Below, piece by piece: positions 43,635-55,029 of a DNA stretch of 64,000 nucleotides. The position numbers and the translations under genes were made by a program. Each line of letters opens with the position of its first letter. The stretch's first letter is position 1. The notes under the pieces were generated by a model, which worked only from the letters and a program-made list of their open reading frames with translations, had not been told where the DNA came from and did not search any database. Source of the DNA: Cladorhizidae sp. MBARI D1340-BT2 (lineage: Eukaryota > Porifera > Demospongiae > Poecilosclerida > Cladorhizidae); the NCBI GenBank assembly GCA_028752905.1, contig JAQNBH010000004.1, positions 8,560,559-8,624,558 of the forward strand, in the 5' to 3' direction.

Positions 43635-45053
43635 TTATAGTATTGCTGAACAGCTTCAGGTTGGAACTAGAGGCAGTTCAAGTTGCACATTATACAACAT
43701 CCTTACAAATCACAGAACAGCTGGGTATTTTTAAAGTAAACTTTGGTTTGTGAAACTATGGTGTATAGGTATAGAGTTCAGGCTGCAACCTTTAATTTGA
43801 AAGTGCTAGATTGGTGCAGTTTCTTTACTTGACTATGCTAGTGTTTACATGAGGCGCTAAAACGTAAGGGAAGTGGTGAAGAATTAGTTGAAAATTAATT
43901 TTAGGAAATTGATATTCAACCTGCATGTTTTACCACGCACTTACATTTTGGTGCCCAATAAAAACACTCATATAGAAGAGTGGGCCTTGCTCTATCTACT
44001 GGTACTAATTTCTAGCACTTTCCAAATAGGAGCTAGAACTGCTGGCAATTCAGGCATGCTGCTTTTAATGTCCCTAACTTTGACTGCGTGTAATTTGGGT
44101 ATGGTTATGCTTATGCCGGAGTTTTAAGCATCGAAGGGAGTACAGAGAGAAAGCGATCTTTTAAAGCTAATATCAAATTAATTCTTAGAGTGAAATTTGC
44201 AGAATCTATGGAGCTCCAAATACAAGTTTTTATAACACAAAAAGGGGGGCAGGGAAAGGTATCGCCCCCAATTCACAATGTGAATGATGCTGAGTATCGC
44301 CTTTCGTTACGATGCTTTTCATTGATTATGTAAAGCTGAACCATTGTATTATACAATGCTGAATCATTGCAATACATGACCTGAATCATTGTATTATGTG
44401 ATGTTGAATCATTGCATTATGTGACACTGAATTATTGCATTATGTGACGCTGAATCATTGACAATATAATGTTGCATAATATTCTGGTTCAAGGAAGTGG
44501 CTATCATTCACTTCTATTCACTTTTAGCACTGAAGAGGAGATGAAGACCAAGGAAGCGACGAATATGTTGGTGGGGAAGTCCTATCTACACTCTCAGTGG
44601 AAGTATCACAATCTGTTCCAGGAGATGAGCATCCAGACCATATTTCTAATTAAAGCAAGTCAAACTAGTATACCAGTGTGGCTGAAGTATTAAGTAAGGT
44701 ACATTGATGGGGTGCACATTGTTGTTCAAGCACACTACTTGCTGTGTGACGTACACACCGCAGGTCAGCATTTTGGTATATGGTACACACTACAGGTCAG
44801 TGACACTACTTGCTGTGTGTTGTGCGCACTCTCAGTCAGTGATACTTGTCAGATGTGGGATAGGGGTACTTCCTAGGGTGAAAACGGGACATTAAACACA
44901 GCATGGCATTTGATATTGTCGGCCATTTCGTTTAGGAATATAACTGCACAACCATTTTTCAAGTTTCCGCACACAAATAATGCAACATGACAACATTATC
45001 CACAAATTATGCTAACTATATTAGCATTCACCTAGTGCAACTCGATTGCTAGC
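43635..45053. other. spacer with minisatellite, no gene recognised
   Basis: No protein recognised. Includes the 23-bp-unit array at 44330-44468 and a weaker duplication around 44715-44845 (ACTACTTGCTGTGTG twice, ACACAC-CAGGTCAG twice). The last bases before the LTR are TTGCTAGC. Confidence 0.5.
44330..44468. repeat. minisatellite, ~23-bp unit x6
   Basis: The unit GCTGAATCATTGCATTATGTGA, with variants, is repeated about six times. Each unit contains the near-palindrome TGAATCATTGCA. Read-through frames have no coding pattern. Confidence 0.75.
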
Positions 45054-45648
45054 TGTCAGAAACTCTCTCCCTGTGACCTCTTATAAGCCACTAGCAGTTT
45101 CTTATGATGCCAAACCCTTGTCTGAGAACCTAGATGCACCACACACCTTGCCCTCAAGACCTTGGTAAGACCAATACCACTAACCTCACTCCCCCACTAG
45201 AGCTTGTTAGGAATTAAAGAACAATAAAAACAATGGCTCAATTGCACTTTAAAACAATATATCAATAAGCACAATATCACTAGTAATCTATCTCGTTCGA
45301 TGATAGACTTACTCAGTCTTAATTGTCTTTCTTAATTGTTTGCTTTCTTTCTTTCTGTTCTCTTTTTATCTTTGCTGTTCCTCTCTTTTATAGATTCTAT
45401 CATTTCCCGTAGTGGTTTGTGGGTAGTCTGTCTTCTCTGATCTCTGTGGTTTTACACCTTCTGATGTAGGTGAGTAATCAGGTGAGTGATTCCCACAGGT
45501 TGTTCCTCTTTCCCAGAGGTGTCAGAGGCAGTCACAACGTGTGGTTTTACATATTCTTATGTAAGCGAGTAATCAGGTGAGTGATTCCCACAGGTTGTTC
45601 CTCCTTTTCCAGAGGTGTCAGAGGCAGTTGTCAGGATGCTCACTGACA
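45054..45648 (-). repeat. 3' LTR of element A (middle copy)
   Basis: A 595-bp LTR (minus strand TGTCAGTGAGCATCC .. TTTCTGACA). Unlike the 3' LTRs of the arm copies it keeps the full U3 repeat, as the 5' LTR at 17223 does. It is followed on the minus strand by GCTAG, the same five bases that precede the 5' LTR at 17223. Confidence 0.85.
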
Positions 45649-46560
45649 CTCCCCCATCGATCAAGTCAGAGCCATGCTCTCGTGATAGGCCATCAGCATT
45701 GGCATTGCGTGTGCCAGACTTGTGTACAAACTTGTAGTTGTACGGTTGCATCAGCAGAGCCCATCGTGCTAGTCTTCCATGGCTATCTTTCAGTCATGAC
45801 AGGTATGTCAACAGATTGTGGTCAGTCTGGATCGTAAATTTGGTACCCTCCAGATAAACGTGAAAGTGTCTGGTTCCTTCGATAACCACCAGGGCTTCTT
45901 TCTTGATGGTCCTCTCCCGTTGAAGAAGTTTCCTGGATGCATAGGCGATTGGGTGTTCATCTCCCAACTCATCAATCTGGGCAAGAACAAAATCTATGCC
46001 ACTATCAGAGGCATCAGTTTCTGAGATAAATGATCTATGCCAATTTAGGTGTGGATAGAACTGGGTAATTGGTGAGAACTGTTTTAAATTTCTGGAAAGC
46101 CTGTTGGATATGCTCATTCCACTCAATTAAGTTGGGTTTATCCTTTTTAAGGTCTGAAAGGGGGGTGGCTATAGTCGAAAATTGGGTATGAATTTTCTAT
46201 AGTACCCACACAATCCCCAAAAAGCTCTCTCATTCTTTTTAGTTGTTGGTTGCCTAAAGCTTTGTACGGCTTGTACCTTAGCTAGCAAAGGCTGTACTCT
46301 TCCTTGCCCCACAATATGCCCTAAGTAAACACATGTGTTACACGCAAACTTGCACTTTCGATTTTTGATTGTTAATCCTGCTTTTCGAAGTCTCTCGAAG
46401 ATGTCCTTGAGATGTGTGAGATGTTCATCCCAAGTAAGGCTGTGGATAATAATGTTATCGAGGTATGCCGCGGCGAAGGACTGAGTTCCTTCCAGCACAT
46501 GATTCATTAGTCTCTGGAACATAGAGGGTGCAGCCTACGGAACTGAAAATTTCCCCACCG
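45649..46560 (-). pseudogene. element A RNase H and RT palm, middle copy
   Basis: RNase H blocks ISETDASDSGIDFVLAQ, KEALVVIEGTRHF and FTIQTDHNLLTYLS, and the RT palm with AAYLDNIIIHSLTW: the second Asp of the YLDD active site is Asn in this copy. Frameshifts occur near 46110 and 46180. It cannot encode active polymerase. Confidence 0.85.
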
Positions 46561-46578
46561 CGTCACAAATGCTGTCTT

Positions 46579-47622
46579 TTATCGGCTAGATTTACCCACT
46601 GGTACCTGCCAGTATCCTTTCGTCAGATCTAAAGCTGTTATGAACTTAGCCTTCCCCACATCATCAATTTGATAATCTATATGTGGTATAGGATACGGAT
46701 CTACCTTGGTTACTAAGTTATAGTCAATGCAGAGACGCTTGTCTCCATCCTTCTTCGGTACTAGAATAGCTGGGGCTGCCCAAGGACTTTTAGATGGAAC
46801 GATAATACCCATCTCCACAATTCATTGATTTCTCTGCATAAATATTCATGCGATGCATGTGCTAGTCTGTAGGGGGTAGAGAATCGGACTTGCATCACCC
46901 ATGTCAATTACGTGTTCCACCAATATCGTAAGTCCTGGCTGATCACATATAATGTCAGCAAACTCCTGCTTCAGTTGTAAGAGTTCTTCTGTCTGTGAGG
47001 AGGTAAGAGCAATGTTATTTTCCTGTGATTGAATACCTTCTGTAGTATCCTCTTCAATGATGTCGTCAACAGATAGAAATACTGCTGGTGCTGGTGAATG
47101 CCACGTCTTCAACCCATTCACATGGAAGGTACATAGTCGTTTCTGTCCTTGGCCCATATCAACTTCATATGTCACATCGGTCACCTTCCGTGTGATTTGC
47201 ATTGGACCCCTCCATTCGTTTTCCAGCTTGTTTTGCTTCCTGGGTTGGAAAACCAAATAACCGATATCATATGACCTACTCACAGCCTTTTTAATAATAT
47301 TTGTGTTTTCTTTCGCATCGGTTTCATTTGCAGCAGCCAACTCCCGCATTGTCTCCATCTTCTCTCGAAGGAGTTTAAGGTACTAGATTACGGGTCGACC
47401 TTCTTCTTCTGTCTCATTGGTCCACAGCTCTACCGACTCATCCAGTGGTGTCCTCATCTTTCTGCCAAATAAAAGCTCAAACGGCGAGTAACCCGTTGAT
47501 TTGTGGGTTGTCCGATGGTAAGCCCACAAAACATAGGATAGACACTGGTCCCATTCTAATCCATGTTTCTTTGTTAACTTACGAAGCAGGCGCTTCAGGG
47601 TGGAGTTCCATCTTTCCACCAT
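46579..47622 (-). pseudogene. element A integrase end and RT start, middle copy
   Basis: Integrase: MVERWNSTLKRLLRKLTKK, STGYSPFELLFGRKMRTPL (47622-47383), then the C-terminal module NEWRGPMQITRKV and FHVNGLKTWHSP (47358-46846). RT: GIIVPSKSPWAAPAIL, KKDGDKRLCIDY, FITALDLTKGYWQVPV (46818-46579). The two enzymes follow one another with integrase first, as in the arm copies. Confidence 0.87.
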
Positions 47623-47699
47623 CCCATCAGTTTGTGGATGATAAGGGGATGTCTTGATCTGCTTAAGCGCCGACTTTCCTAGTACCCGCGGTAAAATAA

Positions 47700-48294
47700 T
47701 TAACGATTTAATTTTTTTAATTTTTTTTAGGGCTGTAAAACTTGATATTAAACATAATTATTGTATTAGTATTGAGTTCATTGTATTTCACTGATGTAGT
47801 GATATTCGACCCTCACTCATGGCAAGGTCGATCGGTGATGTTTCATGAATGGGGTGGCCTGAGGTAGATCTAGCACCCCTGAGACAAGTGATGGTTGACC
47901 TCAGAAGAGAGAAGCTGAGAAGGACACGCAACCAGTGCTGTAGTGCTGATCTCTTTTTGCTGCAAGTAGGGAGGCAAGCCTTTTGTAGGCTACTGTTGCA
48001 GACTTTGCCATTCCCCCAGAGGTTGAGAACACTAGGGGGGTGAATGAGCCAAATTCAACATCTCGTACTCTTTGTTCGTATTTCCTCCTTTTCTCTCTCT
48101 TGATTTTTGTAAGCTGCTCCTAACTGGAGTTGTCGGTAGCTGCGAGCGTTAGGGTTAAACACCTTCACATCAAAGAAAGCCCGCTGGTACCTATTCCCCC
48201 AGAATCCCTGTGCACTTACATCTAGCCGGGCTCCATCTTCTGTCAGGGTAGAAGCTAGGTCCATAAGACTCTCCAGTGAGTTAACGATTTAATT
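47700..48294 (-). mobile_element. LINE-like insertion with 14-bp target duplication
   Basis: The 14-bp direct repeat TTAACGATTTAATT occurs at 47700-47713 and 48281-48294. On the minus strand the 567 bp between them end in an A-rich tail (CCCTAAAAAAAATTAAAAAA) next to the repeat. A long target duplication and a 3' A-tail are the signature of target-primed reverse transcription. The insert is 5'-truncated. Confidence 0.72.
47760..48264 (-). pseudogene. retroelement-associated C-terminal domain (ARLD..GFW..AFFDVKVFNP)
   Basis: The minus-strand frame 48264-48055 reads DGARLDVSAQGFWGNRYQRA, FFDVKVFNPNARSY. After one frameshift near 48060 other frames give EFGSFTPLVFSTSGGMA, AYKRLASLLAAKR and WLRVLLSFSLLRSTITCLRG. 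I know this order (LD..ARGFW..AFFDVRVFNP.A.S..., GSFTPLVFS..GG, FALLRS..CLRGSRS) as a conserved end of reverse-transcriptase-type repeat proteins in marine invertebrates. It has no settled function that I can name. The Asp-containing FFDV strand might suggest a nuclease fold; that is inference. Confidence 0.55.
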
Positions 48295-49239
48295 ACTAAT
48301 TTTTTCCTCGAGCTTCTTATAGGACGTCAGCACAGGAAACCTCGTTCATATGGAAGCCCAGTGATTGCTCTACATCCTGATTTTTGAATGAAACCCAAGG
48401 ACCAAATATCCAGCATTTGGCAAGCTTTTCAAAATTGAACCAACACTTAGGGCATATTCATATAATTTGACACAGAATCAAGACAATAACAATCCTAAAA
48501 CTTCCTAAGACAAAACATTTTGAACAGACAATATATGAATCGAATATTTGAATAGAAAAAGTATGTGTGTGTGGGTAGAATGTGGGTGGGTAATTTGATG
48601 AAGAATGAAGGAGAGTGAGAGAGTAGCATTGTAATACATGTTGTGTGTGTGTAGAAGGGCAAGACGAGGCTCTATCAACACTTCCCAGGCATCTAGAACA
48701 CAAAGACACAACAATAGAGAAAAATGCATTATTAGACACAAGTATCCACACTTTTTACCAAGAGGCACGCACATACACCATACACAACTTATATTTCATG
48801 GTCACGAGAACACAAAGAGAATACATGCAACACTAATATTCCACCAAGGTATGATACGGTCAGATCCAATGCACAAATGAACCTACAGTAACCACACTCG
48901 TTTAGGCTTTCATGCCTCGAACCATTTTTATGCACACCAAACAGAAGTAGAAGGGGGAAATGACCTAGTTGCAAATTGAGACGTTCTAGCTGGGATGTAG
49001 GAAACATACAAGGCCTATACGCCAGCGAGAAGAATAGGAACCAATCAATGTTTTTACTGAGAAGAATGGGAACCAATCAATGTTTTTACTAAGCTAATCC
49101 GAAGATCTAAATAACTATCCTGCCTCTTATGTAGAGAAGTGTTTGAAAAAGAAAACAGATAAAGGCATTCAATAAAGGCGTTAAAAAAACCCAACTTCTA
49201 CCAGAGCAGACCAAAGAATGGGCTACTACAATTTCGGTA
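48295..49239. other. spacer, no gene recognised
   Basis: GT-rich short repeats near 48563-48655. A 31-bp direct duplication, GGAACCAATCAATGTTTTTACT-type, lies at 49029-49092. It may hold the lost 3' part of piggyBac 2, but no motif is readable. Confidence 0.45.
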
Positions 49240-49244
49240 GAAAA

Positions 49245-50756
49245 TCAAAGAGATGGTGGAAGGGGGTGTTTGCATATTTGGTAGACACCCCTCATGAATG
49301 ATTGATAATCAGGTAAACAGGGAGGGGGGCAAGACACATTCAGTCGAGAACCATCAAGCTGATGATGTTTCACAGTTGGTTGTTGTCCTTGCCACAAAGC
49401 TGCATGCATATTAGTCATCATGTCAATCACACCCTTGTCTACCCACTAAAGCCAGGAGTGAACTATTTGATCTGTAATCATATTTTCCTCTATTCTTCCA
49501 CTTTGTAAGTAACTCCTTAGGAAAGTTTTTCCTATTAGGCCTAGCTGTGCCACATGCACCAACCCCTCTAATAGTCATTGTGTGAAATAAATTAGGACTT
49601 GTATAAAAGTTATCCATGTATACCTGAAAGTTCTTGTGCTCAAATCCCTCCAACAAATCTAACACTACCCGACTACACAAACCTGTACTATCTCCTGTTT
49701 CCACATTCTTCCCAGTATAAATTTGTAATCGATAAATATAACCATTCCTTGCATCCAAAAGCACAAATACTTTTATGCCCCATTTCGTAGGCTCATCCTT
49801 CATATATTGCTTGAAGCCAAGCCTCCCTTGATAGGGAATCATGGCTTCATCAATGCTAAGCTCCTGATGCAAACAATACTCGCTTTCAAAGCTTATGCAG
49901 CCTATCATAATTGGAATTACCAGATGTTACCTGTGAGCTAGCAATGGAGTTGACATGCATGTAGCCGCATCAACTCCCTAAACCTCCAAAGGGGCATTAC
50001 TCTACTCACCAAACTACATGACAAATCAGGATATTCACAAGACCAGTACATGTCTATATGGGGAAGTTTTGAAATGCCCATAACAATCAAAAGTTCTACA
50101 AAAGCCTCCATTTCTTCTTCACATGTATCATGCCAATTATGGGGGAGCCCCACCCTAGAAACATACATATTAGTCTCTCTCACATGGAGGTCCCACACGT
50201 CAATAGTAGGAAAAAAAAGATAAAAAGCACCTAGTAACGAACTTGTTACACCGAGCAAAGCTGAGTTTGGGCCAGAATTGTCTCTTTTTTCCTCCAGCAG
50301 ACCTTCGACTGGTATTATCTGATAACTAGTGCTAGATGAGCGAGCCTTACTACTACAAACTCGGGACTGGGCCTGCCTATTACCAGTACCTTGTGGTGGT
50401 GGACTAGTAGTACTACATGAACCTCTACTCTAGCACCACACCTCACATTCTCTGTAACACATAAATATGTATACAAACAAATATTCAAATATCAATTTTG
50501 ATAACTTACTTATTCCAGAAGAGTCCCCTGTAGCAGATTGTAAGGACGGAGGGTCAGTAGATAGTAAGGATGGAGGGTCAGTAGATGGTAAGGATGGAGG
50601 GTCAGTAGATGGTAATAAGGATGGAGGGTCAGTAGATGGTAATAAGGATGGAGGGTCAGTAGATGGTAAGGAAGGAGTGTTCAAATGGTCACTCTCTTCT
50701 TTAGAGGCTGAAAGGAAATATATAATAGTAACTCTACAAAATTTCCTTTGTACCAA
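49245..50756 (-). pseudogene. piggyBac transposase 2 (broken)
   Basis: The N-terminal, disordered part carries STDPPSLLP repeats (50756-50515). The DDE-type core follows in two frames: 50258-49938 with TCEEEMEAFVELLIVMGISK, then YWSCEYPDLSC, RFRELMRLHA; and 49908-49423 with QELSIDEAMIPYQGRLG (first Asp), DEPTKWGIKVFVL, QVYMDNFYTSPNLF (second Asp) and ACGTARPNRKNFP. The third Asp block (MGGVD..DQ) is replaced by QSFMRGVYQICK near 49280. The Cys-rich end is missing. It is only distantly similar to piggyBac 1. Confidence 0.82.
50530..50672 (-). repeat. in-frame minisatellite in transposase 2
   Basis: Six units of GGATGGAGGGTCAGTAGATGGTAA (or 27 bp with an added TAA), read on the minus strand as PPSLLPSTD repeats. 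The unit length varies by multiples of three, so the frame is kept, which suggests the array expanded while the frame was still translated or tolerated. Confidence 0.8.
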
Positions 50757-51456
50757 CCTACACTAAGTCCAGAGCTCCCACAAGTAGATGGTAACAATGG
50801 ATCACCTTCATCTCCAATGGACTGCCAAGAAAGAAAAGTTGATAACATAAACCTTATACGAAGGGTTTTTTTGAAAATTCAAATTCAAATTTGATAAGTA
50901 ATAAAAAAGCTCAACCTACATTTATGGCTATAACTAATCTTCTTCAACTGCTACGTTAGAAATATTTATATCCTCAAAAAACACAAGAATAGGCTACAGT
51001 TTGGTTAGCGAATTATCTCAGAAGATTGTGGAATACAATGGCAACCAAGCGCTAAGGTAGAAACAAACATACCATCGAGAAATCCTTCCACCCGATCATT
51101 TTGACTTAGAGCCAGGGGATCCAGGGCACAACCATGGTAGGCATATATCTCTGGCCTTCTTTCCCACCAGAATCCGAGCCAGAGCCGCTAGTGTCGTCGT
51201 CAAAAAGAAGAAAAGTTACTTCATACAAAACAAAGCATCCTCGCCATCTTGAAAACCGAAGTTATGAGCAAAAAGCCGGGCGCGGCCGGCACATATAGCA
51301 GCACGTGTAAATGACGTTTTTAGAATGATTCAGCATTCTTTTGGGCATGTGCAGCAACAAGAATTTGGCACTTAGTTCAAATATATATTTTTATATAATT
51401 TTTTTCGCGAGTCCGATTTCCCTTTGCGCCATATGGCGCTTATGGCGCTTAATCGG

Positions 51457-51737
51457 TTAAATTACTTTAATTCAATAAACTGCAAAACAACACAACATCT
51501 CAACAACTAACAACATCGAGCAACTAACAACATCGAGCAACTGAACTAAAAACCACATGTAAGTTAGACCAGTTCTATACAACTTTCCAAGATAAAAGAT
51601 ATATGAAAGAAGTGTTAAATGTGCTATCCAAACATATTTACTAACTGTAATATAATTAATACATCAAAGATATATCAAAGCTAACACGTCTACACTACAA
51701 GTTCAATATAATATTGTGCCAAGAGTGCATCTCAACA
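51457..51737 (-). mobile_element. partial copia LTR (right arm)
   Basis: Mirror of the first 283 bp of the copia 5' LTR at 31295-31577; the minus-strand start TGTTGAGATGC is at 51737. The LTR stops at TTAA beside piggyBac 2, and no other part of the copia element is found on this side. Confidence 0.88.
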
Positions 51738-52446
51738 GAATCACCCTTCACATTTTAAATGTGCTCATCGCGAGTGGTAATAGGAGAAGCCTTGTAATTA
51801 TAACCGACGCAGCCATCTATACCCATGCACTTCAATCTCAATATCTTCTCCTGAATATTTACTGTGCCAGGCATCTAAGTGAATAAAAAAATGATCAGAA
51901 GCATACGAGATTCACAACCTACCAATGGTAGCATAGCAGTATCATGCTGATGTGAGTAAGAGAGTCTAGGCCTCATCACAATATGCTGTTCGCAGAGAAT
52001 CGTCTTTCTTGATGGGCTTCGACAATGTTTCTCGTTAAAAACAGCGTTTAGCATAATTATTGCTTATGCATTATTTTTGATAAGGACACATCCTCTTCTC
52101 AGATCATGTTGATGTAGAGCCCTAAATTAAAAAAATTGTTCAGGGGTCGGTTAATGTATTTTGAACCATGTTTATCTTTTTTACCTCCCTCTAGAAAAAT
52201 CATTCTGAACCTTATAAAATGTGTTATTCTGTTGGACTTTCTTGCCATAAGATTATACATGTAGAATAATATTTGTTCATTTGTTATATTTGCAAATATT
52301 ATCAGTCAATGCCTCCACTATTGTTTGGCATTTCAGCGTTTATTTTAATTTTTTTTAAGAACGAAAATAAATACAAGCTAAAATACCAAAATAATAACTA
52401 ACAATGCTAAAATGACTAACGACAAACATGTTATCTGATTGCAATG
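51738..52446 (-). other. GPCR unit 3' flank (right arm)
   Basis: Mirror of 30586-31294. No gene. Ends at the target duplication CAATG (52442-52446) of the solo LTR. Confidence 0.75.
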
Positions 52447-53044
52447 TGTCAGGGAAATACCCTCACCTGACAGTGGCAGAACCAGCAGGTGGTGTTGACA
52501 GCAGAACATCACTATCGGGATTAACAAAGGGTCATATACATGCGAAAGAACAAGCCACTCATGTGAGCAAACAAGCCACAACCACACCACAGACAACAAG
52601 CAAGAGCACTCACCTGACTGTGGAGCCTGTGACAATGGTTGACCCAAGTGAAGATGATTGGTCCAATCCACAGGTTGGCAAGGAGACCAGTAATGTCAAA
52701 CTGAACTGATAGAAAGAGTATAAAAGGAGACTATGTATAAGATAGAAACACGGCTGGCCTATGCCCAAAAGAACTGAACTTTAAGAACTGTTGTAAGAAC
52801 TTTGATTGAGATTGTTGATAGTGTTGATTGACACTGTGTTTGTGTGATTCTCTATCTGTATTTAATATATAACATACTTGTTTCAAGTGGGTAGCCAGTA
52901 TCTCGGGGATAGATACTGAGTTTTGCTTGGGATAAGATTTCTAGCAGGTAGCTAGGAGATTAGGTCCCAGGTGTCGGATGAAAGTGTGGATCTGACTGAA
53001 GAGTTAAAGTGTCTGTTTCAGCAGAAGGATGACTTTCCGTCACA
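52447..53044 (+). mobile_element. solo LTR 1 (right arm)
   Basis: Mirror of 29987-30585, here running on the plus strand from TGTCAGGG to CCGTCACA, with CAATG on both sides (52442-52446, 53045-53049). The TATAAAAGG box is at 52719-52727. One base shorter than the left copy. Confidence 0.93.
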
Positions 53045-55029
53045 CAATGTCTCCTACATTTTCCTCTCCTTCGTATCCATTGCCACTGGACAAGTTCTTG
53101 TTCATTCCTGGTTCAGGACAATTTTTTCTTGCCAAATGAACTATCCCCCAACTGCACACGTGTGCTAGATAAACTTTTCTTGTTTGAGGTGCTTAAAAGT
53201 TTCCTTGATGTGCAGTCGGTACTGCCAGCTGCCTGGCTTTTGTGGTCTTTGACACATTCCTTTGGTAGTCTTGCTTCTGCGGTTGGAAAAAGCAGACTTA
53301 TATGTGCCACTCAGCAATTTTCCCCATGCCTCTCGTGAATCCTTGTTAATTATGCAGCAGAACACAAAGATGAAGAAACTTGAAAAGAAACTATGAGATC
53401 GAAAATATGTCCAACATGTATCCGCAATTTTCTGACATTGCTGATGGGGACAATTGACCAAGTAATTCCAAATAAGAACATTATCCCAGTCAGATTTGTC
53501 ATAATACGAATGAATTCAATGATTTCTTTTCACGAGACAACCTTCGTCGGGTTTGTCTAACTAATGCAACTATGAGTATGATGAGTATCACAGAGTTGAC
53601 CAGAACAACCATTAATAGTGGCCCCCTGAAACCTAACCAATGGACAAGAGGGTTGCTTGGCAAACACCTGCAAAAAATATTAAGAGATGATGGTAGCTGA
53701 AAGAATTAATTAACAGATTATCTTTTGGTAATATCTGACAGATAAATCAAAAACTTAAAATTAAATTGCTCAGGCTTGAAATAATATTTAAATATTAAGT
53801 TACTCTTTCTATTTTCCTCATCCATGTTTCATTCACTTCTGAACATTGAAGTAAGCTGAATAATGAAGTGGTGGGTGGGATCACACTAAATTTATCATGC
53901 CCTCAATCACTCTGTAGAGAATTTATTTTTTATTTTGGTCAGCCAGCTGTTCCAAGGTATCAAGGCACAGTAAGGAGTGGCCCAAAGCACAATTTAGGCA
54001 GATTTTAAACTGATGGTATATGCTCTATTTTTTTCCGTGGTTTTGCCATCTGCCATTTTCATATATAGTTAATACTAGTTTACTCATGAAAACCATATCG
54101 AAGTTAAAAGTAAGTCTTACCAATGATTACTAATGATGAGGCCATTCTTCAAATAAATAATTAGAGGTAATGCCACAGGAACTATGGGAGTCACTGAAAT
54201 AAACATAGGATAAATATTACAATTTACCTCTACCCATTTTATTAATCATAGCATACATGCATTAAATATACAATTACTATTCTTTGTGCATAAAGATTAA
54301 GATGAGGATAGGGGGAATATGTTGTTCATAACTTACACCAGCCAAAAAGAGAAGTAATAACTATCGTCTTCTTGATGACCTGCCTAAAAACAAACACCAC
54401 TTTCTGGAACAAGAGGAGAGACTCGGCCAATATCCACAGTATGGCTGCCAAGATGAAGTAGTGCATTAAAAGAGAGACAACTATGCACCACTAAGTTACA
54501 GCTGTCTTGTCCACTCCAGCCTTAAATATTATTAGCATGAAGAATATGGCAAGAGAGAGCTGGATGTGGAACTTGCTTGCATCACGATCCCTCAGTTTCC
54601 TATAAATAAGCAAAAGTGGACTAAGATAAATTTGAGACAACGTGGATAGATTTATAACAGAAAACAACATCCTTAGGAACTTAGTCTAAAACATCAGATC
54701 CTTTGACTACTTAAAAACAAGAACAGGACTGGATAATAAGATAATTTGTCTTTAAAAACAATGACATATCTTTAATATACACCCACATCAAATAAATTAT
54801 CTGTAAGTACGTTTCGATCTTCATAACAGTTACGAGTGGGAAAAGGTATTAATTTGGGTTACTGGAATGGATATTCTTGTTCCTTATATTTTAAAATCAA
54901 GTTATTTTGTAAATTAATCCACCTTTTTACAATAATAATCAAGCCAAACATAGAGAATCCTGTTCCAATGTAACCAACGATAAAGAGACCTTTGGTGACT
55001 TTTGCAGTTATCAAAAGAGAGTCGTTATC
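53045..55029 (-). pseudogene. adhesion GPCR, duplicated copy with TM1-TM7 exons (right arm)
   Basis: Retains all four exon regions of the receptor. Exon 1 (55029 to about 54940) has GLFIVGYIGTGFSMFGLIII, but its donor is lost in a deletion of about 25 bp. Exon 2 (about 54600-54335) has FHIQLSLAIFFMLIIF and a stop where the intact gene has Glu before the conserved TrpCys. Exon 3 lies at about 54194-54123. Exon 4 (53667-53045) has the same frameshifts as the left-arm copy and is cut by the solo LTR. The pseudogene state is therefore older than the inverted duplication. Confidence 0.85.

Larger units (their letters stand above)
45054..47665 (-). mobile_element. element A, middle copy, 5'-truncated
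   Basis: Same family as 17223-22807, on the minus strand: 3' LTR 45054-45648, RNase H, RT, integrase C-terminus. The similarity stops at 47660-47665, inside the integrase catalytic core (just upstream of QTDGMVERWN), and turns into unrelated sequence beginning CTTAAGCGCCGAC. The gag, protease and first half of integrase are absent. It is more diverged than the two arm copies, with extra small deletions. Confidence 0.88.
49240..51456 (-). mobile_element. piggyBac element 2, degenerate, outer end at 51456
   Basis: The minus-strand start of the element is CCGATTAAGCGCCATAAGCG, directly after TTAA (51457-51460). The subterminal part is full of GCGCCATA-type repeats. The other end was not found: similar strings (TTAAGCGCC at about 47667) exist, but not in a convincing context. 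The transposase inside is broken. The TTAA on its outer side is exactly where the right arm of the large inverted duplication begins. Confidence 0.7.

Noticed and set aside
47660..47690. TTAAGCGCC as the missing second end of piggyBac 2
   Set aside because: Nine matching bases only, with no TTAA target in the element A sequence at that point and no extended terminal repeat. Left open, not called.
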